This document shows positions 36,470-47,400 of a stretch of DNA of 64,000 nt, one piece after another (position 1 is the stretch's first letter; each line of letters begins with the position of its first letter). The DNA is from Kriegella aquimaris (lineage in GTDB: Bacteria; Bacteroidota; Bacteroidia; Flavobacteriales; Flavobacteriaceae). The stretch spans positions 1 to 64,000 of the forward strand of contig NZ_FNGV01000013.1 of NCBI RefSeq assembly GCF_900103215.1. Reading direction: 5' to 3'. Both the position numbers and the translations under genes were made by a program. The notes beneath the pieces were generated by a model. The model saw only the letters and a list, made by a program, of their open reading frames with translations, was not told the origin of the DNA and did not search any database.

Positions 36470-38599
36470 ATGGCAAAGAAAGAAGAACACACCAAAAAAA
36501 CAGAACAACTGAAAAATTATACTGACGACGCGCAGGGTCAACCTTTGACCACACGCCAAGGTGTCAAAGTCAATGACACGAACAATTCATTAAAGGCCGG
36601 ACCCCGTGGCTCCACACTTTTAGAAGATTTTTTACTAAGAGAAAAAATTACAAGTTTCGACCATGAACGCATACCCGAACGAATTGTACATGCGCGCGGA
36701 AGCGGGGCACATGGATATTTCGAACTCTATGAAAATCAAAAGCAATATAGCAAAGCGGGTATTTTCAACGATACCGGTCGAAAGACTCCTGTTTTTGCGC
36801 GATTTTCTACAGTCGCCGGTTCCAAAGGTTCTCCAGATCTCGCACGTGATGTTCGAGGTTTTGCCGTAAAGTTTTATACGGAAGAAGGTACTTGGGATCT
36901 CGTAGGCAACAATATGCCCATCTTCTTCATTCAAGATGCTATGAAGTTTCCCGACCTTATCCATTCGGTCAAACCAGAGCCCAATAATGAAATTCCTCAA
37001 GCTGCATCGGCGCACGATACATTTTATGATTTTATTTCGCTGACACCCGAAACCCTACACAATCATATTTGGGCTATGAGCGACAGGGCAATCCCCAGAA
37101 GTCTTCGTATGATGGAAGGTTTTGGTATTCATACATACAGGCTGATCAACGATAAAGGAGAATCCCATTTTGTCAAATTTCATTGGAAGCCTGTTCTCGG
37201 AGTGCATTCCGTTACTTGGGACGAAGCTGTAAAAATCAATGGAGCGGATGCAGATTTTCATAGACGTGATCTTTGGGAGGCCATAGAAAGTGGACAATAT
37301 CCGGAATGGGAACTTGGATTTCAAATCGTACCCGAAGCCGATGAACATAAATATGAATTCGATTTATTAGATCCCACGAAACTGATTCCGGAAGAGATGG
37401 TTCCGGTCACCATTGTCGGAAAAATGACCTTGAATCGCAACCCTGAGAATTTCTTTGCAGAAACAGAACAGGTCGCCTTTCTTCCCGGAAATATTGTACC
37501 TGGAATCGATTTCAGTAACGACCCGTTACTTCAAGGCCGCATATTCTCTTATCGCGATACACAGTTATCTCGTTTAGGAAGCCCTAATTTTCATCAAATT
37601 CCCATAAACCAACCCATAAGGGAAACACATAACAATCAACGTGACGGACATATGCAGACGCGTATTCCGAAAGGCCAAACAGCTTATTTTCCAAATACCT
37701 TGGGCGGTGGTTGCCCACACCTTTCAAAAATCGCAGAAGGTGCATTTTCATCTTATGAAGAGCGCATAGATGCCAATAAAATCCGCACCCGTAGTGAAAG
37801 CTTCATCGACTTTTTTTCTCAACCTGCCCTATTCTATAGAAGTTTGGCCGACTGGGAGAAGCAGCATGTTGCAGACGCTTATTCCTTTGAACTCGGAAAA
37901 TGTAAGCAAGCGCACATCAAATCGCGAATGCTTTGGATGATTGAACAAATCAACAGTGATTTAGCACAAAAGATCGCCAATAACCTAGGAATGGATATTC
38001 CAAAAAGCATTGAACAACCTATTAATCAAGCTATTGGAGCCGACAGCAATGTAGAAGACTTTCAACCGGGAAAAGCAAAGAATTATCTTGAAAAGTCTCC
38101 TGCTTTAAGTCAATCGAATACAAAATTTGACAGCATTGCTACACGACAGATCGCCGTACTCGTCGGCGACGGATTTGCCATGAAAGATTTTGAGGCAATG
38201 CAAAACGTCTTGGAGAAAGAAAAGGCGGTAATCAAACTGATCGGGCCACATGGCGGTACTATCAAATGTGACACCGGTATGGAACACCATGTCGATGCTT
38301 CAATAAGTACGACAGAAAGCGTCCTTTTTGATGCTGTCTATATTCCTGGTGGGAAAAAATCGATAGATAAAATAATGTCAAATGGTAAATATTTAAAATT
38401 TATCAACGAGGCCTTAAAACACTGTAAGGCCATCGCCGCGGATAGTGAAGCGGTAATGCTTTTGGATAAAACCTACGTAAAAGATTTTAAAGATGACAAA
38501 GCTATCTGTATCAATTGCGACCCAAAAGATTTTGTAAAGGCGATAGCCAAGCACAGAAACTGGGAACGTATGAAGAAAACGGACGCTATTCCCGTATAG
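36470..38599 (+). CDS. katE: large-subunit catalase with C-terminal DJ-1/GATase-like domain
   Basis: A 709-residue clade-2 (HPII-type) catalase that dismutates hydrogen peroxide. The heme pocket has H74 in IVHARGSGAHGYF, the Asn of DLVGNNMPIFFIQDAMKFPD and proximal Tyr361 in GRIFSYRDTQLSRLG. Residues from about 565 (ATRQIAVLVGDGFAMKDFE) form the flavodoxin/DJ-1-like C-terminal domain seen only in large catalases; VYIPGGKKSIDKI and IAADSEAVMLLDK are present. ATG 36470 starts the usual polar N-terminus (MAKKEEHTKK); ATG 36446 adds eight residues. A 14-bp inverted repeat follows the gene. Cytoplasmic oxidative-stress defence; it is in the same direction as the DUF892 gene. Confidence 0.95.
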   Translation: MAKKEEHTKKTEQLKNYTDDAQGQPLTTRQGVKVNDTNNSLKAGPRGSTLLEDFLLREKITSFDHERIPERIVHARGSGAHGYFELYENQKQYSKAGIFNDTGRKTPVFARFSTVAGSKGSPDLARDVRGFAVKFYTEEGTWDLVGNNMPIFFIQDAMKFPDLIHSVKPEPNNEIPQAASAHDTFYDFISLTPETLHNHIWAMSDRAIPRSLRMMEGFGIHTYRLINDKGESHFVKFHWKPVLGVHSVTWDEAVKINGADADFHRRDLWEAIESGQYPEWELGFQIVPEADEHKYEFDLLDPTKLIPEEMVPVTIVGKMTLNRNPENFFAETEQVAFLPGNIVPGIDFSNDPLLQGRIFSYRDTQLSRLGSPNFHQIPINQPIRETHNNQRDGHMQTRIPKGQTAYFPNTLGGGCPHLSKIAEGAFSSYEERIDANKIRTRSESFIDFFSQPALFYRSLADWEKQHVADAYSFELGKCKQAHIKSRMLWMIEQINSDLAQKIANNLGMDIPKSIEQPINQAIGADSNVEDFQPGKAKNYLEKSPALSQSNTKFDSIATRQIAVLVGDGFAMKDFEAMQNVLEKEKAVIKLIGPHGGTIKCDTGMEHHVDASISTTESVLFDAVYIPGGKKSIDKIMSNGKYLKFINEALKHCKAIAADSEAVMLLDKTYVKDFKDDKAICINCDPKDFVKAIAKHRNWERMKKTDAIPV

Positions 38600-38688
38600 C
38601 GAAAGGAATTGTATCTAAAACAGATTATGCCATTTATCTGAAAAATGTAGTATACTTTAGCGTTTAAACTTTAGGTTTCGAACTATTT

Positions 38689-38721
38689 GAACCGCCAATT
38701 TTAATTAAAAATTGGCGGTTC
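38689..38721 (+). terminator. perfect 14-bp hairpin after catalase
   Basis: GAACCGCCAATTTT (38689-38702) pairs perfectly with AAAATTGGCGGTTC (38708-38721) around a five-base loop. The A/T ends of the stem can act as the U-tract on either strand. It sits between the catalase and the DUF892 gene and probably terminates the catalase transcript. Confidence 0.7.
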
Positions 38722-38855
38722 TTGTGTATCATTTTCAGCGGATCAAAGTTTTTTCGATTCAGATAATTTTAATATGGATTGGTGCATTTTTAGACCTACC
38801 GAACGACTAATTTTCATGTATTATTCAAGTGTTAAACTTAAAAAAAATACATATC

Positions 38856-39341
38856 ATGAAAAACTTAAAAGAATTATTCGAACATCAGTTAAAAGATTTG
38901 TACAGTGCAGAAAGTCAGTTGGTATCGGCATTACCGAAAATGGTAAAAAACGCCTCGGATTCGAAGCTAAAAAAAGCCTTTGAAAGTCATTTGAAGGAAA
39001 CCAAAGAGCAGAAAAAACGATTGGAGGAAATCTGCACAGAATTGGGAATCAAACCCGGGGGAGAAAAATGCAAGGCCATGGCCGGTCTCATCAAAGAGGC
39101 TGAAGGTTTTATCGAAGAGGCTGAAAGTGACGAAGTAATGGATGCAGGTCTAATCGCCGAAGCCCAGCGTGTCGAACATTACGAAATCTCGGGGTACGGT
39201 ACCGCTGTGCGATATGCCAAGGAACTCGGTCATAAAGAAATTGCCCAAAAACTTCAAAAAACTTTGGATGAAGAATATGATGCCGACAACAAACTCGACA
39301 AGTTGGCGGAAGGCCGTCTTAATGAAGAAGCTATGGCGTAA
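38856..39341 (+). CDS. DUF892 (YciF-like) ferritin-like stress protein
   Basis: A 161-residue, highly charged four-helix protein of the DUF892/YciE-YciF family: MKNLKELFEHQLKDLYSAES, KKAFESHLKETKEQKKRLEE, AQRVEHYEISGYGTAVRYAK and KTLDEEYDADNKLDKLAE. The regularly placed Glu and His residues are those expected of a ferritin-like di-iron site. The family is associated with stress responses, without an agreed reaction. ATG 38856 begins the conserved segment directly; the open frame to 38829 adds nine residues. It has its own terminator and follows the catalase, which fits a peroxide/iron stress neighbourhood (inference). Confidence 0.88.
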   Translation: MKNLKELFEHQLKDLYSAESQLVSALPKMVKNASDSKLKKAFESHLKETKEQKKRLEEICTELGIKPGGEKCKAMAGLIKEAEGFIEEAESDEVMDAGLIAEAQRVEHYEISGYGTAVRYAKELGHKEIAQKLQKTLDEEYDADNKLDKLAEGRLNEEAMA

Positions 39342-39369
39342 TTAAAAATAAATATTGTATACTTTATAG

Positions 39370-39400
39370 AAGCACCCTTTTATACTAGGGTGCTTTTGTT
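39370..39400 (+). terminator. rho-independent terminator after DUF892 gene
   Basis: AAGCACCC (39370-39377) pairs with GGGTGCTT (39388-39395) across a 10-base loop, followed by TTGTT. It lies 28 bp after the DUF892 stop. Confidence 0.8.
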
Positions 39401-39442
39401 ATGAAGTTACTAAGAACTACCTTTCATATCTAACTAAAAATC

Positions 39443-40462
39443 ATGAAAATTTTCGATTGTCCCAATTGTAGCTCTCCATTATTTTTTGAGAACACTAAAT
39501 GCGTTTCTTGCGGTAGTAGTTTAGGTTTCGATCCGGACGAATTGCTCTTCAAATCTGTTTCCGATGATTGGAGTGGCTATTGCAAAAATCATGAATTAGG
39601 ATTATGCAATTGGTTAATTTCGGCTGGTTCGAAAAATACTTTTTGCCCGGCGTGTGCACTGAACCGAAAAGTACCCAATGCCAGCGACGGCGAGAATTTC
39701 GAAAAGTGGAAACCGCTTGAAACGGCAAAACACCGATTGGTGTATCAACTGCTTAAACTGGGACTTCCCTTGGTACCCAAGTCAGAAGCAGATGAGGGTC
39801 TAGCTTTTGACTTTCTAGGAAGCGATAATGACGACAACAAAATGACTGGTCACGCCAATGGGGTAGTCACCATAATTTTGACGGAGGCGGATTCGGTACA
39901 TCGTGAGCAATTGCGAAAGCAAATGTCTGAAGCCTACAGAACCCTTTTAGGCCATTTTAGGCATGAGATCGGACATTATTATTGGCCATTGTTGTTTAAA
40001 TATAAAAACCTTGATCGATTTAGGTTCTTTTTTGGTGATGAAAGGAAAGATTATGGAGCATCTCTAGAACAGCATTACGCCACAGGTGCTCCCAAAAACT
40101 GGAATGAAAATTTTATCACTGCCTATGCAAGTTCGCACCCATGGGAAGATTGGGCCGAAACTTGGGCGCATTACCTGCATTTAATGGATACTTTAGAAAC
40201 TGCTGGTTCGCTGGGACTATCTTTGAAACCAGAAATCGCAAAACCTTCTTATTTAGAGATGGTAAAAGCCCAAGACCCTTACACCATTAACGATTTCAAA
40301 ATAATCTTCGATGCCAGTATTTCCTTAACCTGCGCGGCCAATAGCCTTAATCGATCGATGGGACTTCCCGATATCTATCCATTTATCATTGCCGATACAG
40401 TATATGAAAAATTGAATTTTATCCATGAAATCCTTAAGGATTACAGGCAAAGAAATACTTGA
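39443..40462 (+). CDS. putative zinc-binding metallopeptidase with N-terminal zinc ribbon
   Basis: A 339-residue cytoplasmic protein without a signal peptide. The N-terminus has two CxxC knuckles (CPNCSSPLFF...CVSCG) and further Cys pairs in CNWLISAGSKNTFCPACAL, forming rubredoxin-like zinc ribbons. The C-terminal domain carries H174-E-I-G-H178 in GHFRHEIGHYYWPLLF, and a third-ligand region around HPWEDWAETWAHYLHLMDTL, as in the 'putative zinc-binding metallopeptidase' (Peptidase_Mx, formerly DUF2248) family. The substrate is unknown. It stands alone between a terminator and the convergent PorP/SprF gene. Homologues often occur near stress genes, which fits the adjacent catalase and DUF892 genes. 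Confidence 0.85.
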   Translation: MKIFDCPNCSSPLFFENTKCVSCGSSLGFDPDELLFKSVSDDWSGYCKNHELGLCNWLISAGSKNTFCPACALNRKVPNASDGENFEKWKPLETAKHRLVYQLLKLGLPLVPKSEADEGLAFDFLGSDNDDNKMTGHANGVVTIILTEADSVHREQLRKQMSEAYRTLLGHFRHEIGHYYWPLLFKYKNLDRFRFFFGDERKDYGASLEQHYATGAPKNWNENFITAYASSHPWEDWAETWAHYLHLMDTLETAGSLGLSLKPEIAKPSYLEMVKAQDPYTINDFKIIFDASISLTCAANSLNRSMGLPDIYPFIIADTVYEKLNFIHEILKDYRQRNT

Positions 40463-40559
40463 ATAGCCTAGGAATTATAGACGAGCATTATATCGGATGA
40501 TTTTCGCCTAATATAATCTATCAAAATGGGTCTTATTTTTTGGAATACTACTATATCGG

Positions 40560-41447
40560 TTAAAGCCTAAATTTTAAAAAAATCTCGTGGGTCCCATTAT
40601 TCGTAGTTGCCAAAGCCGATTCAAGAGAAGCCTCGTAACCGTAACCGATATAAATATCATTGGCTAGATTAATAAGGAAATAACCAGCTAAACCCTCGCT
40701 CCAACGGTAAGCTGCTCCGAATTCGAATATTTCGTTATAGTTGAGGGCCAAGGTCAAATCTATCGACAAAGGTGCGTTTTCCACGTAGCGAAGCATTGCC
40801 GAAGGCTTCAAAAGTAGTTTCTCGTCCAGTTGCATGTCGTACGCCCCCATTAGATACATATGTATTTTGTTGCTGCCCAACTTGGCCGAACTGCCTTCTT
40901 GTTCCAATCGCCGGTGTCTCAACACTTTTGGGATTGAAAACGATAAGGCGAGCTTTCTATTCTGAAAATAGATACCGGCACCCACATTAGGGGTAAATCC
41001 CCCATCAATATTCATCAATGAAGGGTCTGAATCGATACCGAAGGTTGTTAAACCAGCTGTATTGACATTATAGGAATTACCTGAGGCCTTCAATCCAAAG
41101 TAAATATTGCTAACGTCATCCCATTGCACCTTGTAAGAGAAATCAATTGCCAATGAAGTTTGAGTCTCGATAAAAGTCTTGTCGTTGACAATACTTACGC
41201 CAAGACCTACTTTCTTGCCCAAGAAAGTACTGGCCATTAAACTCTGGTTCTCCGGAGCGCCCTCTACCCCAGACCATTGACTCCTTATATTTGCTGCAAA
41301 TTCCGTTCTCGCCTCAGCACCAGCATAGGCAGGATTCACAATGTTCATAGCGTATCTATATAAGATGTAGTTTGGATCCTGCTGAGCCTTAACGCCAGTA
41401 ATAACTAAAAATAGTAGTATAACGAAATAAATATGGTTGGTCTTCAT
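40560..41447 (-). CDS. PorP/SprF family type IX secretion membrane protein
   Basis: A 295-residue outer-membrane protein with a signal peptide (hydrophobic run ending TGVKAQ), then DPNYILYRYAMNIVNPAYAG, SQWSGVEGAPENQSLMAST and a series of amphipathic strands ending in HEIFLKFRL. This is the PorP/SprF family: 14-stranded proteins that accept or anchor type B T9SS cargo at the surface. The gene lies 21 bp downstream of the giant adhesin gene and in the same direction, the usual SprB-SprF arrangement, so it is probably the dedicated partner of that adhesin. The T9SS core genes themselves are not in the window. Confidence 0.93.
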   Translation of the reverse strand: MKTNHIYFVILLFLVITGVKAQQDPNYILYRYAMNIVNPAYAGAEARTEFAANIRSQWSGVEGAPENQSLMASTFLGKKVGLGVSIVNDKTFIETQTSLAIDFSYKVQWDDVSNIYFGLKASGNSYNVNTAGLTTFGIDSDPSLMNIDGGFTPNVGAGIYFQNRKLALSFSIPKVLRHRRLEQEGSSAKLGSNKIHMYLMGAYDMQLDEKLLLKPSAMLRYVENAPLSIDLTLALNYNEIFEFGAAYRWSEGLAGYFLINLANDIYIGYGYEASLESALATTNNGTHEIFLKFRL

Positions 41448-41468
41448 GTTAGTCCGGGAATCTTATTT

Positions 41469-44400
41469 TTAATAATTGATGAATATCCATCCGTCGATGG
41501 GTGTTGAACCATTTCTCAAGTTTACCACATAGTAATATGAGCCTGGAGGTAAATTCTCTGATTTGGAACCATACCTACCGCTCCAATCATTTCGGTATCC
41601 TATGGTTTTGAATACCTCATGGCCGTATCGGTTATAAACACTAACGACAGCATTAGGGTAATTTTCGATGCCTTTGATGACCCATGTATCGTTGATGCCA
41701 TCACCATTGGGTGTAAAGGCTTCGGCCGACAAAACTGACCGTTTTTCACCAACTCTCGCATCATTATCATCTTGATCGGTATTAGCGCCTATGCCGTCAC
41801 CATCAAAGTCTACACTTTCAGTCGCATCGTTCGGGAACGCATCTTCGTTATCGGGTACTCCATCTCCATCAGCATCTGCTGTGTCGTCGATGGTGTCGTT
41901 TGCATCGTTGATACCGTCGCCATCACTATCGTTACCGTTGTCTACTATACCATCTCCGTCAACATCTGCATCCTGACCGTCAGGGATGTCGTCACCGTCT
42001 GTATCGGAATTGTTGTCATCGGGATCCTGCGCATCGGAAAGACCGTCATTATCATCGTCGTCATCTTCATTGTCTCCCGCGCCGTCTCCATCGAAATCAG
42101 TATCTTCGTCTCCGTTCAAAGGAAAAGCGTCTTCCGTGTCCGGGGTTCCGTCATCGTCATCGTCGGTGTCTTGGATATCTGGAGTGCCATCGCCGTCAGT
42201 ATCCAATTGGTCACTATCAGGGTCTTGGGAGTCCGGAATACCGTCTCCATCGTCATCGGTATCTTCATTGTCGCCTGTTCCGTCTCCGTCCGTATCCGTA
42301 TCCTCGTTTTCATCCAATGGAAAAGCATCTTCCGAATCCGGGGTGCCGTCACCATCATCATCGGTATCGGCATTATCGCCAGTTCCGTCTCCGTCCGTAT
42401 CCGTATCCTCATCTTCATCCAAAGGAAAAGCATCTTCCGAATCCGGGGTACCGTCACCGTCGTCATCGGTATCGGCATAGTCACCGGTTCCGTCTCCGTT
42501 TGTATCCGTATCCTCATCTTTATCTAGGGGGAAATCATCTTCAGTGTCAGGCGTTCCATCATTATCGTCGTCTAGGTCTTCATTGTCACCAGTACCGTCA
42601 CCATCGGTGTCGGTATCCTCGTCTTCATCCAACGGAAAAGCATCTTCTGAATCTGGGGTACCATCACCGTCGTCATCGGTATCGGCATTGTTACCAGTTC
42701 CGTTTCCGTCCGTATCCGAATCCTCGTCTTCATCTAATGGAAAAGCATCTTCCGTATCCAGAGTGCCGTCACCGTCGTCATCGGTATCACAAACATCACC
42801 TTCACCATCACTATCGGTATCTACTTGATCCGCATTGGCAATTAAGATACAGTTATCTACCTCATCTAAAATGCCATCTAAATCAGTATCACAGTATTTA
42901 CCGCTATCGGTAATGATCCAACCAAAGTCGGTTACCAAGCTACTTTTCGCAGTTTCTCCAGCACAATATTGGCTAGATCCTGCATCAAAAGCAATCGTAG
43001 TAGGAATATGTGTTTCACCGGAATCTAAAGTACTCCAACCATTCAACAGACTGTCATAGTTAGCTATAGACAAACCTGCATCGGTAAACATATCACCCAT
43101 ACTTGTCACACTACTAATATCCCAAGCCCCTAAATTCTGGTCAAACTGAGTAGCTTCCTTGAACATTTTAGCCATATTGGTGACTAAAGAAACCTCCCAA
43201 CCGCTGATATCACTATTGAAATTATGGGTATCCTCAAACATGCTTTGCATATTGGTTACCTTGGCCACATTCCAACTACTAATATCTTGGTTAAAAGCAA
43301 AATTTCCATTGAACATATTGGCCATTGTGGTCACCTCTGATACATTCCAACCGCTAATATCTTGATTAAAAACGCGGGCAAGATTGAACATAAATGACAT
43401 GTCTTTTACAGCAGATACATTCCAATTGCTCAGGTCTTGGTTAAAATTTACGGCACTTCTAAACATATTGGTCATGTTGGTTACCGCAGCAACCGTCCAA
43501 CCACCTATGTCTTGGTTAAAACTAGTTGCCCCAAAGAACATATTAGACATACTCTTTACTGCCGTTACATTCCAAGTGCTCAGGTCTGTATTAAAATCAT
43601 TTGCCAAGTGGAACATATGTGCCATGGTTGTAACAGCCGAAACATTCCAACTACTAATATCTCCATTAAAGTTACGGGCGAGCCAAAACATATAAGACAT
43701 ATCTGTAACCTTGGACACATCCCAAGCATTAAGGTCTTGGTTAAAATTGGTAGCCCCTGTGAACATATAAGACATATCTGTAACATTAGACAAATCTGGA
43801 ACATCACTTGTATTACCTTGAAGGTTAGCACAACCATAGAAGGCATTATTCATACTTGTCCACGCTATATTTCCCCACTGTTCTATAGACAATAATTTAT
43901 CACTATCATCATTGCTTCCAGAAAAATAGATTCTAGAAAAATCACCTTTCAGTTGAACCGTGTAGGTGCCAGCTGTTCCATAGTCATGGGTAGCCACGCC
44001 AGATAGGCCAAACTCGTCAAAAATTCCATCACCATCCCAATCTACATCATAACTATGGCCACTGCCTTGTATAGGGATGTTTATAGAGGTGCTATTGGAA
44101 GTCCCATCATTATCGGTTTTCCAGGTGGTAACAAAAGCGTCGTCATGTAAGCCGTCGTTATTTACATCTGTATTGATTACAGTTACCACAGCGGTTTCAG
44201 AATCAGAATTACCATTTACATCTGTAACAGTTAGTGTTACTGTATTTTCACCGGTATCACTAGCCGTAAAATTTTGTTTGTCTAAGGTCATGGTATCAAT
44301 ACCACAGTTATCCGTTGAGTTGTTATTGATTTCTGCCGCAGTGATGGTTGCCTCCCCATTGTGATCTAGGGTAACCGAAATATTCTGGGTTACCACAATA

Positions 44401-47400
44401 GGATCATAAGTATCTGCCACGGTAATAATTTGTGATTCGTTTACCTCATTTCCTTCCGCATCCGTAGCGGTCCAAACAATGGTATTTTCACCTAGGTTCA
44501 GGGTTGAACCGTCTAGCGTATTGCTCCCTGTTTGGTACTCTTGAACTATGGCATGAGCTCCAATACTTATTTGAATATCATCCCATGAAGCTGAATTACC
44601 ACCAGCGAATACCACTCTATTAGATCCTGATGAATAGTTAGAATTGAAAGTGAATGCGTGCGAAACATCAGTAACCAAATTGGTCATGGTTACGTTCACA
44701 GTAGCCCCGTAATCTATAATTTCAAACCGAACTGCATTTGTATAAAAGGCGTTTCCTGGGCGTGGAGACAGGTCAAAACCTGTTGAGTTTCCTGTTTGGC
44801 CATTATTAAAATTATGGATACGCAGGTTTAACCCTACTGGCTCTGCATTGAATTGCCCTGAAGGCTGTTCACCGGTACTTCTTGTCCCTACAAATGCAAT
44901 TGCCTCACCACTAGAAAAACGCAGCGTTGCAGAAACATATAAGGGATTTTCCAGGCTAGGCACAAACTCTGCTACAGTTCTAAGTGTTCCTCGGCTACTG
45001 GTATCACTTTTATAGGTGCCATCTACTACAGAACCTGTATTGGTGCCGAGTTCAAAATTATTGGCATCCCAGCTACCCGAGTTAAAATCTTCCGAAACCA
45101 GATTAGGATTTGGCGCTAATTCTTGGAGGGAATACGTTAACGAAGCCAAACTACCGCTATTATCGGTTGCGGTGCTCGGATCAAACTCGGTTCCATCTAC
45201 GGTATACACACAATTGGCTACACCGGTAGCTCTGTTGGCATCACCCGTAAGGACTAGAACAGGGTCTATTTCATCACCATCTGTTAGGGTTACGGCTACT
45301 GTTTGATTGTCTAGGGTATCATAGGCATCATCTGAATCTGCATCGTTTACCGCGATGGTAATCGTAGCAGTATCATTTCCGATGTCATTGTCGTCAACAC
45401 CAGTTATTGTAATGGTTTGTGGTACACTCCAGTTAGCAGCAGTAAAGGTCAATTGTGCTGGTGAAACTGTTGCCTCTGCGATAGCATCACTTGAGATATC
45501 AAAGACTACGTCGCTTATTGGTTCACTGTCCAATACGACCGTAAAGGTTGCCGTTCCAGCATACTCCGCAACGGTCAAAGCTGTTTCACTTAGCGTATAC
45601 CCTGTGGTATCATCATCGGTGACCGTTATAACCACAGTCTGATCGTCTAGTGCATCATAAGGATTATCCGAATTATCGTCGTCTACGGCAATAGTAATTG
45701 TCGCAGAATCATCACGGTCAAAAGCATCGTTAACTCCTGTTACGGTTACAGTCTGTGGTGTATTCCAATTGGCAGTTGTAAACGTTAACTGTCCTATATT
45801 AACTGTGGCTTCGTCCGTATCTTCACTTGAAACATCAAATACCACATCGCTGGATGGCTCCGTATCCAGTACTACCGTAAAAGTAGCAGTGCCTCCATTT
45901 TCGTCTAATGTTAATGTTGTTTCGCTTAAGCTGAAGCTGTCGGCAATAAACGTAAACCCATTGGCCGTTGCCGTACCGCCCGCCGTCGTAACCGTAACAT
46001 TTCCTGTTGCCCCCGTACCACTAACCGCGGTAATCTGGGTAGCGGAATCTATGGTATAGGAGGTAACATCTATGCCTCCAAGAGTTACTTGGGTAGCGCC
46101 TTCAAAATTGGTTCCGGTAATAACAACGGTGTCTTCTTCTCCTGCTTCAGTAGGGGTAAAAGAAGCAATCGTTGGCTCAGGAAGTGCTGTTACTTCCTCA
46201 ATCTCTAAAGCGGTCAAGGCACGGTCAATAATGACCATATCATCAATACATCCTTCAAAATATTCCCAAGTGGTGTTGGCCGGTGTATTATAGGCTTGTG
46301 AATAAGATAACCCTAACTGATTATAATTCATTGATAAATGCACAACAGCGTCACCACTTTTACTCGCTTCTAAATTTCCATCCAAATAGATTGCTACGGT
46401 ATTGGTGTCTGCTACAAAATCTACTTGATGCCAATTGCCATCATTTACAACATTAGCAGAAATAGCCTGAATAGCACCGCCTGTACCGGTCCAAAGCGTT
46501 CCTTTTAATTTTCCGTCAGAAGTAATTAATAAAATGGGAATCCACTCCGATGGTGAACCACTTAGCGATTCGACATTTTGATAGCCCAAAATACTTCCTG
46601 TTCCTGTTGTTTTAAAACGAAGGGAAATTGTAAATTCAGATAAGCTACTAATTAAATTATCCGGAAGTTTAACATACCCAGGGCCATTGTCAAAACAAAT
46701 GGCTTGCCCTTGAGCACCCGTATCATAAGTGACTGCGTTAATTGCTGTTCCATCGTAGTCATTATCGGTCGCATCCAAGGCATCGTTCTCAAAATCATAT
46801 TGAGCTACTTTGTAAATAAAACCAACTTCTGTATCGCTACCTTGTGCATTGGTAACGGTAATTGCACCTGATGCACCTGTATCTACCACAGCAGTAATTT
46901 CAGTACCTGATACCACCGTAAAGCTAGATGCTTGAGTGTCGCCGAATGCTACTGCAGTTGCTCCTGAAAATCCATTTCCAATTATGGTCACCGTTTCTCC
47001 TTTGCCCGCCAGTTTTGGTTCAAAAGACAATATGGTAGGCGTCGTATTGTTCGTGTGCAAGGTGAGATAATCACCATCTTCCAAACTAACTCCGCTTATT
47101 TCTCCATTGGCATCTAAAGTACCTAAGGAACTAGCTCCGGCCGAAAAATCGCCGTCACTATCTTTTAGTAGTTCCCAGGTTTCATCAAAGCCATCAAATT
47201 TTAGGTTGATGTTTTGCGTAAAATTGGCTGTTTTATCTACTTTCCATTCTCTAGTAATACGCGCCCCAAAAGCGGTAGCATCAATTTCTGTAGTTTGTGT
47301 TGTAATGGCTCCGTTATTATTGGCCAAAAACATAAATTGTTTGTCATTCGTATGCACAGTGGTACGACTAGCATCTGTATTAGCTACCGTAAAATCAGCG

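Noticed and set aside
42121-42840. Regular 105-bp repeats considered as a CRISPR-like array
   Set aside because: The repeats are contiguous, coding, in frame and without unique spacers; they encode thrombospondin type 3 units.
41772-42913. Long Ser/Pro-, Val/Ile- and His/Arg/Tyr-rich plus-strand frames across the adhesin repeats
   Set aside because: They are antisense readings of the Asp-rich TSP3 repeat codons; the low-complexity composition follows from the repeat.
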